From Oscillospiraceae bacterium (GTDB lineage: Bacteria > Bacillota > Clostridia > Oscillospirales > Acutalibacteraceae), in assembly GCA_009779495.1 (NCBI GenBank), contig WRED01000004.1:1-64000 (forward strand): a stretch of DNA of 64,000 nucleotides. The letters run 5' to 3'. The notes under the pieces were generated by a model. It saw only the letters and a program-made list of their open reading frames with translations. It was not told the origin of the DNA and did no database searches. The translations under genes and the position numbers were made by a program. Below are positions 47,603 through 56,627 of the stretch, in pieces. Numbering within the stretch: the first letter of the stretch is position 1; each line of letters starts with the position of its first letter.

Positions 47603-49168
47603 ATGAGTACAGCCATTATCAATGCGGAACAAGAAAAATATACGGTGGAGTTCACGCCGCCGAAGAAGCTTACGGAGCTTCTGCCGGGCGGAAAGCTTCT
47701 GCTTGAGCTGCCGTGCGGCGGGCGGGGAAAGTGCCATAAATGCAAAATAACCGCCCGGGGCGAGTTGTCGCCTGAGGGCGATGGCGAGATGAAGCTGTTG
47801 TCTGTGGCCGAGCGCGAGTCGGGGATACGCTTCGCCTGCCTGACTTACGCACTGGGCGACGTAACGCTGGAGCTTGCGGGGCGGAAAAACGATCTGCTTA
47901 TCGTGATGGAGCATCAGCTTTCCGTCAGCGGTTTCGAGCCGCTAGGGAAAAAATTCGGCGCGGCCGTGGACGTGGGGACGACGACGGTCGCGGCGTACCT
48001 GTTCGAGCTTTCGGGCGGGAAGCTTTTGGCCGAAGCCGCCGCCGTTAACCCTCAGGCGCGGTTCGGCGCGGACGTGATTTCACGGCTGGACTTCTCATTA
48101 AAGGGAGGGCGGCTGGAGCTGGCGGAGACGGTTCGCGGCTGTATTGAGGAGCTTATTTTCAGGCTGTGCGGCGAGTCCGGTACGTCGGCATCTGAGATAG
48201 ACGCCATGGTGATCGTGGGCAACACAGCCATGCTTTACCTGCTTTGCGCCGCCGACCCAAGCTCGATATGCGCTGTGCCTTTTATACAGGACAGGGCTTT
48301 CGGCGAACGGGTGACGCCTGCGGAGCTTTCGCTTCCCATTGCACCGGATGCGTGCGTCTACCTCGCGCGGACGATGTCGGCGTATGTGGGCGCGGACATG
48401 ACGGCGGCCGTTCTTTCATCGAAAATAACGGAAAAAAAAGAGGTGTCCCTGCTCGTTGATATCGGCACGAACGGGGAGATGGCGCTGTTCGCCGGGGGCA
48501 GGCTGCTGTGCTGCTCGACAGCGGCGGGTCCGGCGTTTGAGGGCGCGGGCATTCACGGCGGCATGACGGCCGGGGAGGGAGCAGTTTCCCGCGTCAAATT
48601 GGAGGGTGGGGCGTTCTTGGTTTCCGTGATCGGGGACGTGCCTGCGAAAGGAATATGCGGTTCGGGAATTATTGAAGCGCTGGCCGCGATGCTGGACGCG
48701 GAAATTCTTGATGAAACGGGAGTCATAGAGGAGGACGGGCACGAATTCACGGCGTATATACGCGAGTTCGGCGGTCAACCGGCGTTCGTGCTGCCGGGCA
48801 CGGAGGTTTTGATCACGCAGGCGGACGTTCGGGCGGTGCAGCTGGCCAAGTCGGCGATCTGCGCGGGAATCACGTCGCTGCTATGTGAAGCGGGCATGAC
48901 CCCGGAGGATGTTGACGCGCTTTACATCGCGGGCGGGTTCGGCAGCCGCATAGACTGCGCGGCGGCGGAGCGCATAGGCCTGATACCGCGCGGGTTCGCC
49001 AAAAAGGCACGGGCCATAGGCAACGCGGCGGGCGCTGGAGCGTCAGAGATGCTGCTAAGTAAAAGCGCGCTGGAGCGATCAGAGGATATAACAAAATCCG
49101 CCCATACGCTCGAGCTTTCAACCAGCAAGACATTCATGGACGCATATATTGACGGGATGTTTTTTTAG
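47603..49168 (+). CDS. Corrinoid-protein reactivator (RACo/RamA-like, ASKHA)
   Basis: A 521-aa ATP-dependent reductive activator that rescues oxidised Co(II) corrinoid proteins. Residues 35-80 form a [2Fe-2S] domain (LPCGGRGKCHKCK...RFACL). The linker leads to an ASKHA ATPase: AAVDVGTTTVAAYLF near 115, MVIVGNTAMLYLL near 197, DIGTNGEMALF near 287, and ALYIAGGFGSRIDC near 437. It closely fits the RACo/DUF4445 family. The only good Shine-Dalgarno (GGAG) is about 20 nt away, so translation may be weak. It lies 29 nt past the heptamer array and is the clear partner of the corrinoid protein. Confidence 0.93.
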   Translation: MSTAIINAEQEKYTVEFTPPKKLTELLPGGKLLLELPCGGRGKCHKCKITARGELSPEGDGEMKLLSVAERESGIRFACLTYALGDVTLELAGRKNDLLIVMEHQLSVSGFEPLGKKFGAAVDVGTTTVAAYLFELSGGKLLAEAAAVNPQARFGADVISRLDFSLKGGRLELAETVRGCIEELIFRLCGESGTSASEIDAMVIVGNTAMLYLLCAADPSSICAVPFIQDRAFGERVTPAELSLPIAPDACVYLARTMSAYVGADMTAAVLSSKITEKKEVSLLVDIGTNGEMALFAGGRLLCCSTAAGPAFEGAGIHGGMTAGEGAVSRVKLEGGAFLVSVIGDVPAKGICGSGIIEALAAMLDAEILDETGVIEEDGHEFTAYIREFGGQPAFVLPGTEVLITQADVRAVQLAKSAICAGITSLLCEAGMTPEDVDALYIAGGFGSRIDCAAAERIGLIPRGFAKKARAIGNAAGAGASEMLLSKSALERSEDITKSAHTLELSTSKTFMDAYIDGMFF

Positions 49169-49203
49169 AACCTGTGAGAATCCATATGAACACAGGTTCT
49201 TTG
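49167..49203. terminator. Bidirectional terminator overlapping a stop
   Basis: AGAACCTGTG (49167-49176) and CACAGGTTCT (49191-49200) form a 10-bp stem with T tails on both sides. It contains the last two bases of the reactivator stop codon and faces the convergent SecB-like gene. Confidence 0.85.
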
Positions 49204-49204
49204 G

Positions 49205-49594
49205 TTATGTGTTTTTCTCGAAACGGTATATTTCTTGCGCCTCGATGTCGATATTCGGCAGATAGATCGGCGGCACACCGGCGTTTGTGGTGATGGTGAC
49301 GACGAGGGCGCGGGCGTAGGGGAACAGCTCCTTAAAAGTCGCCACGTGGATCTTTTCCTTTTCGAGATCCGTGTTGAAAGAAAAAATGCCCTCGACGGTG
49401 ACCTTCACATTGAATTTTTTCTGCGCGTTTTTGTCAAATACCTCGATGGAAAAAACGCCCTTGCAGACGTTGCCGTCGGAGTAGCTGACGTTGTAGGAAT
49501 AGGTGTTGCCCAGTTCGACGCGCCCTTGGTTTTCGAGCTTGTTGTTGAACACGATTTCAGTCGCGCGGTAGTTTTTGAGTTCGACGTTACGCAT
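49205..49594 (-). CDS. SecB-like chaperone
   Basis: A 129-aa protein of the SecB fold. The C-terminal block is diagnostic: LFPYARALVVTITTNAGVPP, then PNIDIEAQEIY, matching SecB's FPYAR..IS..T..AG.PP signature. The N-terminal strands and the MRNVELKNYRATE start are shorter than in Proteobacteria. SecB is uncommon in Firmicutes; other such cases are linked to toxin-antitoxin loci, but no toxin is seen here. AGGGTGA precedes the ATG. Confidence 0.82.
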   Translation of the reverse strand: MRNVELKNYRATEIVFNNKLENQGRVELGNTYSYNVSYSDGNVCKGVFSIEVFDKNAQKKFNVKVTVEGIFSFNTDLEKEKIHVATFKELFPYARALVVTITTNAGVPPIYLPNIDIEAQEIYRFEKNT

Positions 49595-49718
49595 GATAAA
49601 TCACCCTGTTACAGTATAACACAAAATGAGCGGATATGCAATGCAAAATGAGGGAGATGTTAAACAGGTTCTTAAATGAATCAGGCTTAGTTTTTATAGC
49701 AGTTCCGTAAAAAAATGG

Positions 49719-49747
49719 TTGCGGCGGGTACGGACATATGATATAAT
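49719..49747 (+). promoter_or_regulatory. Promoter of the secreted lipase-like gene
   Basis: TTGCGG (49719-49724), a 17-nt spacer and TATAAT (49742-49747) precede the TTG start by about 30 nt. Confidence 0.7.
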
Positions 49748-49777
49748 AAAACACGAAAAACACAAGGGGGAGTTAAA

Positions 49778-51565
49778 TTGAAAAAATCGGTTCTTAAAAT
49801 CATCGCGGCGATTTTGGTTCTGGCGATCGCGCTTCCGCTTTGCCTTACGGGCGCGGCGGCGGGCGCGGCAAGGAGTTCTGGCTACAACGAGTATAACAGC
49901 GCGCTTCTGAATCACGAGCTGCTCGCCAAGGCGGACGGCGAGCAATGTCCCACGATCATTATTCCCGGTATCGCGATGTCTTATATGTACCTTGCCGACG
50001 AGAATAACGAGCCCGTGGTCGGGAATAACGGCGCCGAAAAAGGCGACAAGCTTGTTATCGTTGACAGCGATGCGCTTGTCGGCACGCTTTTGGGCACGCT
50101 GCTTGGCCCTCTCGCGATCTCGACCGTTCTCGGAAAGCCGATGGGCCTCCGGGAAGCTACGGCTAAAACAGTCGGCGGGCTTTTGGGGATTCAATCCATG
50201 AACAAGGACGGCACGCTGAAGAACAACGTTCTGACAGAATACTACCCGGGACCGCTGTCGAGCATGAGCCCGGAAAGGCGCGAGGAATTCTACGCCGAGG
50301 CTCCGGTGAAGGATTTCGCGGAATATATCGGTGAGGACAATATTTACTTTTTCGCATTTTCCTTATTCGCCGATCCTATGGATACAGGGATCGCTCTGCA
50401 TGAATACATCCAACTGGTAAAAGAGCAGCAGCAGGTTTCAAAGGTGAATCTGCTTACCCTCAGCCTCGGCGGCTCCATACTCACCGCCTACCTCGATCTG
50501 ACCGAGGAGGAATGCCCCGGCGTTAATCCTGCGCGTGATGTCAACCGCATCGTGAACGGCGTTTCCATGCTGAACGGCACAGAGGTTTTTACCGACCTGT
50601 TCAGCAAGCGCTTCAACACCGAAAACAATTATATCTATGACGGATTCCTCGCCGGGATCCTTAACCTCGCCCTTAAAAATGATATTTTAGAAAAAATACT
50701 GCTGTGGGTTATCAAGCTCATACCCGAAAAGGTGTTTTTAGAGCTGCTCAAGGGCGCCTATGACGGCGTCATGGAGACGCTGCTGCTCAACAACCCTCAA
50801 TTCTGGACGATGATCAAGGGCGACGAATATGAAGCGGTGGCGGACAGGTACTTAGTCGGGGAGGAATACGCCGCGCTGCGCAAAAAGACCGACCGTTTTG
50901 CCGTTGCCAGAAAAAACCTCGCCGGGCATCTGACAGACTTAGAAGCCGCCGAAATCACCACCTATAACCTCTGCGCGTATGATTTGCGGTATGACGAGGG
51001 TAAGTACAGTTTCTTCGGCATAGTACGTTCGGCGAAAGGTACCAACTCCGATGGAATCATCCACCTCGGCTCCACCTCTTTCGGCGCGGTCTACGCTCCC
51101 GCCGATCAATCCCTTGGCAGTGACTACATAGACGCGATGAGCGAGGCGGATAAAAAATATCTCTCCCCCAACGGAACCGTGGACGCCTCGAAATGTCTCT
51201 TCCCCGATACCACATGGTTCGTCTCCAATCAGCTGCATGACGCCTCGGGCAACGACTACGCTATGGGCATGCTGCTTTACATTATTATGGGCTGTCTTCC
51301 GGATATCGACTCGTGCCCGGACAAGTTCCCCCAGTTCAATCTGGGACGCGAGACCAGGGAATTGACAAGAACCTATATCCCGCAGGCCGAGGATGTACTC
51401 AACAACAGGGAACGGTACAGGAGGGCCAGGCCCGCGCAGTTTGACGCCCTTGAGGCGGCCCTTGACGACGCGCTCGCGATGCTTGCCGTGACGAACGCTT
51501 ATAACGCGCCCGACGCGGAAAACGTTATCGACGCGCTGGTCAAGGCGCTTAAACCTTTTAGTTAA
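49778..51565 (+). CDS. Secreted alpha/beta-hydrolase (lipase/LCAT-like)
   Basis: A 595-aa exported protein. The signal peptide (KKSVLKIIAAILVLAIALPL, cleavage near GAAAGA) precedes an alpha/beta-hydrolase-like domain: CPTIIIPGIAMSYMYL near residue 47 holds the oxyanion loop and VNLLTLSLGGSILTAYLDL near 225 the nucleophile elbow, with Thr-Leu-Ser-Leu-Gly-Gly in place of GxSxG. A large helical cap and insertion (260-400) follow, and a possible acid and His are harder to place. Start TTG 49778 has GGGGGAG 6-7 nt upstream. Probably a lipid-ester or phospholipid hydrolase of the cell surface; the substitution leaves activity uncertain. Confidence 0.72.
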   Translation: MKKSVLKIIAAILVLAIALPLCLTGAAAGAARSSGYNEYNSALLNHELLAKADGEQCPTIIIPGIAMSYMYLADENNEPVVGNNGAEKGDKLVIVDSDALVGTLLGTLLGPLAISTVLGKPMGLREATAKTVGGLLGIQSMNKDGTLKNNVLTEYYPGPLSSMSPERREEFYAEAPVKDFAEYIGEDNIYFFAFSLFADPMDTGIALHEYIQLVKEQQQVSKVNLLTLSLGGSILTAYLDLTEEECPGVNPARDVNRIVNGVSMLNGTEVFTDLFSKRFNTENNYIYDGFLAGILNLALKNDILEKILLWVIKLIPEKVFLELLKGAYDGVMETLLLNNPQFWTMIKGDEYEAVADRYLVGEEYAALRKKTDRFAVARKNLAGHLTDLEAAEITTYNLCAYDLRYDEGKYSFFGIVRSAKGTNSDGIIHLGSTSFGAVYAPADQSLGSDYIDAMSEADKKYLSPNGTVDASKCLFPDTTWFVSNQLHDASGNDYAMGMLLYIIMGCLPDIDSCPDKFPQFNLGRETRELTRTYIPQAEDVLNNRERYRRARPAQFDALEAALDDALAMLAVTNAYNAPDAENVIDALVKALKPFS

Positions 51566-51596
51566 TACCCACAGCTCGTTGTCAAACGTAAAAACA

Positions 51597-51629
51597 AGGC
51601 CGCCTCCTTATAATTGGGAGGCGGCTTTT
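51597..51629. terminator. Bidirectional terminator
   Basis: GCCGCCTCC and GGAGGCGGC form a 9-bp stem followed by T's, between the lipase-like gene and convergent nagB. Confidence 0.9.
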
Positions 51630-51644
51630 GCTCGTATATTTTTG

Positions 51645-52367
51645 TTATCGCTCGACATACTTCGCTGAATTTTCATCGACAAACAGCGACCAGTCCGGGT
51701 GTGTGCGCAGTATGGCGGCCGGGAGCAGGGGCGAGACTTCGCCGTACAGCGCACCCTTTACCGCGTTGGCCTTGACGGCGTGGGGAACGCAGGAGATGAT
51801 CTTTTTGCACTGCATGATCCTGTGCACGGTCATTGAAATCGCCTGCTTCGGAACGTCGTCAACCGTCTGGAACCAGCCCTCGCCGACCTGCTGGCGCTTG
51901 CACGCGTCGTCAAGGTTCACGACGATGTAGGCGTCCCGGGTGTCGAAGTCGGCGGGCGGGTCGTTGAACGCGATATGGCCGTTTTCACCGATGCCGATGA
52001 GTCCCAGATCGACGGGCTTTTCCAGAAGCTTCCCAGTCAGCGCGGGGACGCTCCCGGGGTCGCCGTCAACCAAATGATAGTCCAGCAGGCTGACCTTTGA
52101 GATGAACCGCTCTTTGAGATATTTGCGGAAGCTGGCCGGATGCGACTCAGGCAGGTTCACGTACTCATCGAGGTGGAACATTTCAACGCGGCTCCAGTCT
52201 ACATCGGATGCGGTGAGGGCCTCAAGCGTCTCAAACTGCGACGAGCCGGTGGACACGACGATCCGCGCACTGCCGTTTTCGGCTATCACGCCGCTGAGAT
52301 ATTCGGCGGCTGTCGCGGCGGCGCGCTGACCCAAGTCGTTTGCGTCTTTGCAAATGTAAATGTTCAT
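51645..52367 (-). CDS. nagB: Glucosamine-6-phosphate deaminase
   Basis: A 240-aa enzyme that converts glucosamine-6-phosphate to fructose-6-phosphate and ammonia. It has MNIYICKDANDLGQRAA at the start, VVSTGSSQFETL near residue 38, FHLDEYVNLPESHPAS near 65 with the catalytic Asp, and GLIGIGENGHIAFNDPP near 126. ATG 52367 with GAGGGG upstream is chosen; eleven upstream codons are not conserved. It supports GlcNAc release by the GH20 gene downstream in the same block. Confidence 0.95.
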   Translation of the reverse strand: MNIYICKDANDLGQRAAATAAEYLSGVIAENGSARIVVSTGSSQFETLEALTASDVDWSRVEMFHLDEYVNLPESHPASFRKYLKERFISKVSLLDYHLVDGDPGSVPALTGKLLEKPVDLGLIGIGENGHIAFNDPPADFDTRDAYIVVNLDDACKRQQVGEGWFQTVDDVPKQAISMTVHRIMQCKKIISCVPHAVKANAVKGALYGEVSPLLPAAILRTHPDWSLFVDENSAKYVER

Positions 52368-52384
52368 TTTTATTGCCCCTCTTT

Positions 52385-53605
52385 TTAAGTGGTTTGCCAA
52401 TAGGTGGACAGGAAGTCGCCCAGATCGCGGACGGCCTTGGCCAGCTGTTCAGGCTCGGGCAGCATGACGATCCTGAAGTGGTCAGGCTCTTTCCACGCGA
52501 AGCCGCGACCCGGGATGATCATGACGTTTTTCGCGTGGAGGTAGTCCATGGCGAACTGCTGGTCGTCGGTTATGTTGAACTTTTTGATGTCGAGCTTCGG
52601 GAACACATAGAAGGCGGCGCTGTTGCGGACGCAGGAAATGCCGGGTATCTTTGCCAGCTCGCGGCACGTGGCCTCTCTCTGCTCATACAGGCGGCCGCCG
52701 GGGACGAGCATTTCTTTTGTGCTTTCGGGGTCGTTCAGCGCGGCGGGTATGACCAGCTGGGTCAGGGCGTTAGCGCAAAGGCGCATGGCCGAAAGCTGGA
52801 CCAGACCGGCGATGAAGTCGGCCGCGATCTCCTTTTGGCCGCTGATAACCATCCAGCCGCAGCGGAAGCCGCAGATGATGTGCGACTTTGAAAGGCCGTT
52901 CATCGTGACGACTAAAAGATCGGGGGCGAGGGTCGCGGTGGGTACGTGCTCCAGATCGTCCATGACAAGGCGGTCGTATATCTCGTCTGAGAAAATCACG
53001 AGCTGATTTTCACGCGCGATCTGCACGATCTGCTCCAAAAGCTCCCGGGGGTACAGCGCGCCGGTGGGGTTGTTGGGGTTAATGAGCACGATGGCCCTTG
53101 TTTTCGGCGTGATCTTGCTTTTGATGTCGCCGAGGTCGGGATACCAGCTGGACTGTTCGTCGCAGATATAATGCACGGGAGTCGCGCCCGCGATATAGAC
53201 GGAATTCGTCCACAGGGAATAGTCGGGAGAGGGGACGAGAATTTCGTCGCCGTAGTTGAGCAGCGCCGTGAGGGCCATGGTCACAAGCTCCGATACGCCG
53301 TTGCCGATGAAGCAGTCGTCGGGCGTGATGTTCTCGACGCCGCGCCCTTTGTGGTACGCGCAGATCGCCTCGCGGGCGTCGGGCATACCCTTTAAGTCGC
53401 AGTAGGCGACGGCCTCGTCCGCCCTGCTCATCAGGGCGTTTCTGACGCTGTCGGGCATTCCGAAGCCGAAGGTGGCCGGGTTGCCGGTGTTGAGGCGGAG
53501 CACGTCAATGCCTTGGGCGCGCATCTTCATGGCTTCCACGAAAACGGGGCCGCGTATGTCCGAATGGACCTCCTGGAGCTTGTCTGATCTCATGATTGGC
53601 TGCAT
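52385..53605 (-). CDS. PLP-dependent aminotransferase (alanine transaminase-like)
   Basis: A 406-aa class I/II aminotransferase, closest to the AlaA/AspC-like group. It shows RLNTGNPATFGF near residue 37, the VLINPNNPTGALY block near 170, FSDEIYDRL near 203 (Asp binding PLP) and the PLP-lysine motif MNGLSKSHIICGFRCGWM near 233. Likely reactions are alanine or glutamate with pyruvate or 2-oxoglutarate. AGGAGG precedes the ATG. It runs into nagB with a 17-nt gap. Confidence 0.93.
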   Translation of the reverse strand: MQPIMRSDKLQEVHSDIRGPVFVEAMKMRAQGIDVLRLNTGNPATFGFGMPDSVRNALMSRADEAVAYCDLKGMPDAREAICAYHKGRGVENITPDDCFIGNGVSELVTMALTALLNYGDEILVPSPDYSLWTNSVYIAGATPVHYICDEQSSWYPDLGDIKSKITPKTRAIVLINPNNPTGALYPRELLEQIVQIARENQLVIFSDEIYDRLVMDDLEHVPTATLAPDLLVVTMNGLSKSHIICGFRCGWMVISGQKEIAADFIAGLVQLSAMRLCANALTQLVIPAALNDPESTKEMLVPGGRLYEQREATCRELAKIPGISCVRNSAAFYVFPKLDIKKFNITDDQQFAMDYLHAKNVMIIPGRGFAWKEPDHFRIVMLPEPEQLAKAVRDLGDFLSTYWQTT

Positions 53606-53632
53606 AATGTATATCCTCCTGTTAAATTATTA

Positions 53633-55534
53633 TCACTTGTCTTCCCAATAGATCGGCGTCGTGAAGAAGAAATTGTCCGGCTTTTTCAGCGCGGCGCCTT
53701 CGGATATCCGCGTCACGCCCAAGTCAACCATGTCGTTATACAGCGACTCCATCACAGTTGAGCGGTTCATAAACTTGAATACGGAAAACTCGCCCATGAA
53801 CAGGTTGCCTTTGTAAAAGCGGTATGACAGGTGCGAACGCCGGATGTTTAAAAGCTGTTGTTCGCTGCCGGCGGCCCGCTCCGCGTTTGCCCACAGGGCG
53901 TCGCACTTATTTACCTCCCACGGCATTAAAATCATCGTTTCATAATGCCAGTTGAAGAAATAAATGTGGTGGGTCTTCACGGTTTTGTTGATGATGAACT
54001 GAAGATAGTCCTTGATATAGGGCGCGGACGCCTTGCCGTAGTAGGCGTCGATAAACTCATCGAGGTGGTACTCAACGTCGCAGTAGGGGTCCCACAGCAG
54101 TTTCGCCAAAAGGTAGGCGCGAAGCTCGCCGAACTCGCCGTTTCTGGTCGAGTTGCCCTGCTCGAACACGCCCTTGACGTTGTTTTCGGCGAAGAACTGC
54201 ACGTTGGGGGACAGCACCTGGAAATTCGGATGGGGCATCAGATACCACAGGAAATTGGTGGTGTAGTCCCAGATATAGATGTTGTCGCAGATGTCCGCCC
54301 AGTCAACGATGTCTTTGGCGAAAATGGATTCTTTTGGCGTAACGTATTCTAAAATGCCCTCGTTGCGCAGATTGCCGCACTCGCTCAAGGGATGGGAGAA
54401 GCAGCATTCGATGGAGCACAGGCGCACGACGACGTTATCTCTTGCCCTGATATTTCCTTTTGTGGGCGCAGGGCGGGTGTACTGATAGGCGAAAGTGTCA
54501 AACATCACGCCCTCGAATTCGTCCTCCAGCGCCTCCGCGACCTGATTCGTGAACCAAAGATTCGTGCCGGAAGGCCCGCCGTAGAACTCGTCGGACGCCT
54601 TGCAGCTTTGGCACTGGCAGTAGTCGCCGTTGTCGTTTTGCGTGATCGACATGATTTTCGCGCCGGGGCTATTATTGAGCGACCTCCGCGCGTTTTCTAT
54701 GGTGATCTCAAGAACTTTCGGGTTGGTCAGGCAACGCTGCGCCGTCGTCCAGCCGCCGATATCCTCACGGTAGGAGAAATATTCCGGGTGCTCCGCGAAG
54801 TAGGACACGGGTACCATGCGCTCCATGCTGTGGCAGAAGTCGGCGTAGGAAATGCCGCCGCCGTACTGCTCTCCCTGACGCGTCACAACGTTTGAGTTGA
54901 TTTTCTGCCTGACCTTAAAGTTAACGTCAAAGGCGGACTGCCAGTAGACGTCGCGGTAGCCGAAAACGGGCACCTGCGTGTCGTTCAGCGCGAGATTGAT
55001 TTTGACAGTTTTGCTTTCGGGGATGACGGTCAGTTCCGGCGTGAACCAGCGGCAGCCAAGCTGCTCCTCCAAAAAGGAGTACACGCCGTAGAGCGTCCCG
55101 CGAAGCTCGCCGCCCGCGATGACAAGGCGCTTGTCCGCGATCTTGACGGTGAAGCCCTCGTCGCCCAGCGTCTCGCGGTCGATCTTATATTCCTCGCCCT
55201 CGCGCGTGGTTTTGCCGACGCAGATCTCCGTTGGTATCTTCATCTTGACAGAGTCGGGATACGTGGGGAGAGCCACGCCGCTGATTTTTTCGAGATAGCT
55301 TTGCAACTCTTTCGCGGCGGTCTTTTCGGACTCGGTCGCGTCGTTGCCGTAGATGATGATGTAGTCGCTTTCGCCGCCGTCAATCAGCGTCAGCCAGTTT
55401 GTGACGACGGGGGTGAGGCGCGGCGTGCCGCCGTAGTTTACGGGAGGATTGCCGGTGTTGGTTATGCCCGCTACGGTCAGGGCCATCTGGACGACGGCTA
55501 AGAAGCCGGAGAGGGTGGCTTTGAGTTTAGTCAT
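53633..55534 (-). CDS. DUF4838 protein, second copy
   Basis: A 633-aa exported paralogue of the 8745-10643 protein. The signal segment (MTKLKATLSGFLAVVQMALT, VAGIT) precedes an alpha-glucuronidase-N-like domain (TEICVGKTTREGEE, ELRGTLYGVYSFLEEQLGCRWF) and the DUF4838 barrel with SITQNDNGDYCQCQSC and RLCSIECCFSHP. The conserved Cys pairs and Asn/Asp residues in both copies suggest a common catalytic or metal-binding site. ATG 55534 is preferred over the 55555 extension because AGGCGGTGC lies upstream. It sits beside GH20, GH2 and nagB, so an association with glycan use is well supported. Confidence 0.87.
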   Translation of the reverse strand: MTKLKATLSGFLAVVQMALTVAGITNTGNPPVNYGGTPRLTPVVTNWLTLIDGGESDYIIIYGNDATESEKTAAKELQSYLEKISGVALPTYPDSVKMKIPTEICVGKTTREGEEYKIDRETLGDEGFTVKIADKRLVIAGGELRGTLYGVYSFLEEQLGCRWFTPELTVIPESKTVKINLALNDTQVPVFGYRDVYWQSAFDVNFKVRQKINSNVVTRQGEQYGGGISYADFCHSMERMVPVSYFAEHPEYFSYREDIGGWTTAQRCLTNPKVLEITIENARRSLNNSPGAKIMSITQNDNGDYCQCQSCKASDEFYGGPSGTNLWFTNQVAEALEDEFEGVMFDTFAYQYTRPAPTKGNIRARDNVVVRLCSIECCFSHPLSECGNLRNEGILEYVTPKESIFAKDIVDWADICDNIYIWDYTTNFLWYLMPHPNFQVLSPNVQFFAENNVKGVFEQGNSTRNGEFGELRAYLLAKLLWDPYCDVEYHLDEFIDAYYGKASAPYIKDYLQFIINKTVKTHHIYFFNWHYETMILMPWEVNKCDALWANAERAAGSEQQLLNIRRSHLSYRFYKGNLFMGEFSVFKFMNRSTVMESLYNDMVDLGVTRISEGAALKKPDNFFFTTPIYWEDK

Positions 55535-55553
55535 GATTGCACCGCCTTTTATC

Positions 55554-55637
55554 AAATTGAGAATTAAGAATTGAGAATTAAGAATTTTGGTGGCCGCTTC
55601 GCGGCATTACAATATTAGACTTCAGAGGTCTATTATT
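55554..55637. repeat. Repeat remnant: AT-rich direct repeats, small hairpin and heptamers
   Basis: GAATTGAGAATT (55568-55579) and the hairpin GCCGC TTC GCGGC (55593-55605) match the left end of the MITE-like element at 14416. TAGACTT CAGAGGT (55616-55629) continues in a 7-nt rhythm. The sequence between the DUF4838 and oxidoreductase genes is entirely repeat derived. Confidence 0.6.
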
Positions 55638-56574
55638 AACTCAATAAAACGTCGAAGATTTCCGCGCATTGTGTTGTGTCCTGTGCGGGCATGATTTGGC
55701 TTTCTGTCCGGCCCTCGCGGACGCACCGGATGAATTCAGCAAGCTCAAACTGGAAGCCGTTTTGATAGGGCGCCGTGAAATGTACAGGCTCCTGCCCGGT
55801 TTTGTGGAGAAAGCACTCCGCGCCGCCGATGAAAGAGGGCATACGGATATAGCCGCCGCTGCCCGAGACTAAAAGATCGGTGGGCTGGCCCCCGGCCAGG
55901 GTGCAGATAAGGCTTGCGGTAAAACCGCCGTAGTCGAGCAGGAGGTTAACGGTCATGTCGGAACCGGCCTGACCGCGGTGGAGCGTATGCAGCACGTTTT
56001 TGATGTCCTCGCCGAACAGGTATGTCGCGGTTTCGATGGCGTAGACCGCGATGTCAAAGACGACTCCGCCGCCAAGCGCGGGATTCACGAGGCGGTGGCT
56101 GTCAGGCACTTCGGCGCGGAAGCCCGCGACCATGGAGGCAAGCGTTATATCGCCGATCTCACCGTCGGATATCCACTTTTTCACGGTTTTCAAGGCGTCA
56201 AGGTGGCGTATCCACATGCCTTCGGCGAGGAGCAGCCCCTTTTCCTTTGCAATGGCGAACAGCTCAACCGCGTCGCTTTTACACGTGACCATGCTTTTTT
56301 CACAAAGCACGTGCTTGCCCTTTGACAGGCAGAGCTTTATATTGTCGTAGTGGAAATTATGGGTCGTGGAAATGTAAACGGCGTCGATTTTCGCGCTGCC
56401 GAGCATCTCCTCATAACTTCCGAAATGCAGCGGGACGCCGTTTGTTTCGGCGAACAGCCGCGCTCTTTCAGGGTCCTTCGAGCCGACGGCGGCAAGCTCT
56501 GCGCCGTCAGTCATGCGGACAGCCTCACAGAACTTTGACGCGATTTTCCCCGCGCCGATGATGGCGAAACGCAT
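55636..56574 (-). CDS. Gfo/Idh/MocA-family oxidoreductase
   Basis: A 312-aa NAD(P)-dependent sugar or inositol oxidoreductase. The Rossmann start is FAIIGAGKIASKFCEAV, and the EK motif is HVLCEKSMV near residue 92. A later LAEGMWIRH segment near 117 and a conserved GGGVVFDIAVYAIE near 167 complete the C-terminal domain. It likely acts on a sugar derivative freed by the neighbouring glycosidases. ATG 56574 gives the usual length; no strong Shine-Dalgarno was seen. Confidence 0.92.
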   Translation of the reverse strand: MRFAIIGAGKIASKFCEAVRMTDGAELAAVGSKDPERARLFAETNGVPLHFGSYEEMLGSAKIDAVYISTTHNFHYDNIKLCLSKGKHVLCEKSMVTCKSDAVELFAIAKEKGLLLAEGMWIRHLDALKTVKKWISDGEIGDITLASMVAGFRAEVPDSHRLVNPALGGGVVFDIAVYAIETATYLFGEDIKNVLHTLHRGQAGSDMTVNLLLDYGGFTASLICTLAGGQPTDLLVSGSGGYIRMPSFIGGAECFLHKTGQEPVHFTAPYQNGFQFELAEFIRCVREGRTESQIMPAQDTTQCAEIFDVLLS

Positions 56575-56627
56575 TTTGATTACCCCCGGCTTGTTCGTTA
56601 TATGGGCATCGCATTACAAAGGCGGTT

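Noticed and set aside
39567..49168. Cobalamin riboswitch in the corrinoid cluster
   Set aside because: No B12-box-like sequence was seen upstream of the corrinoid protein, URO-D or reactivator genes.
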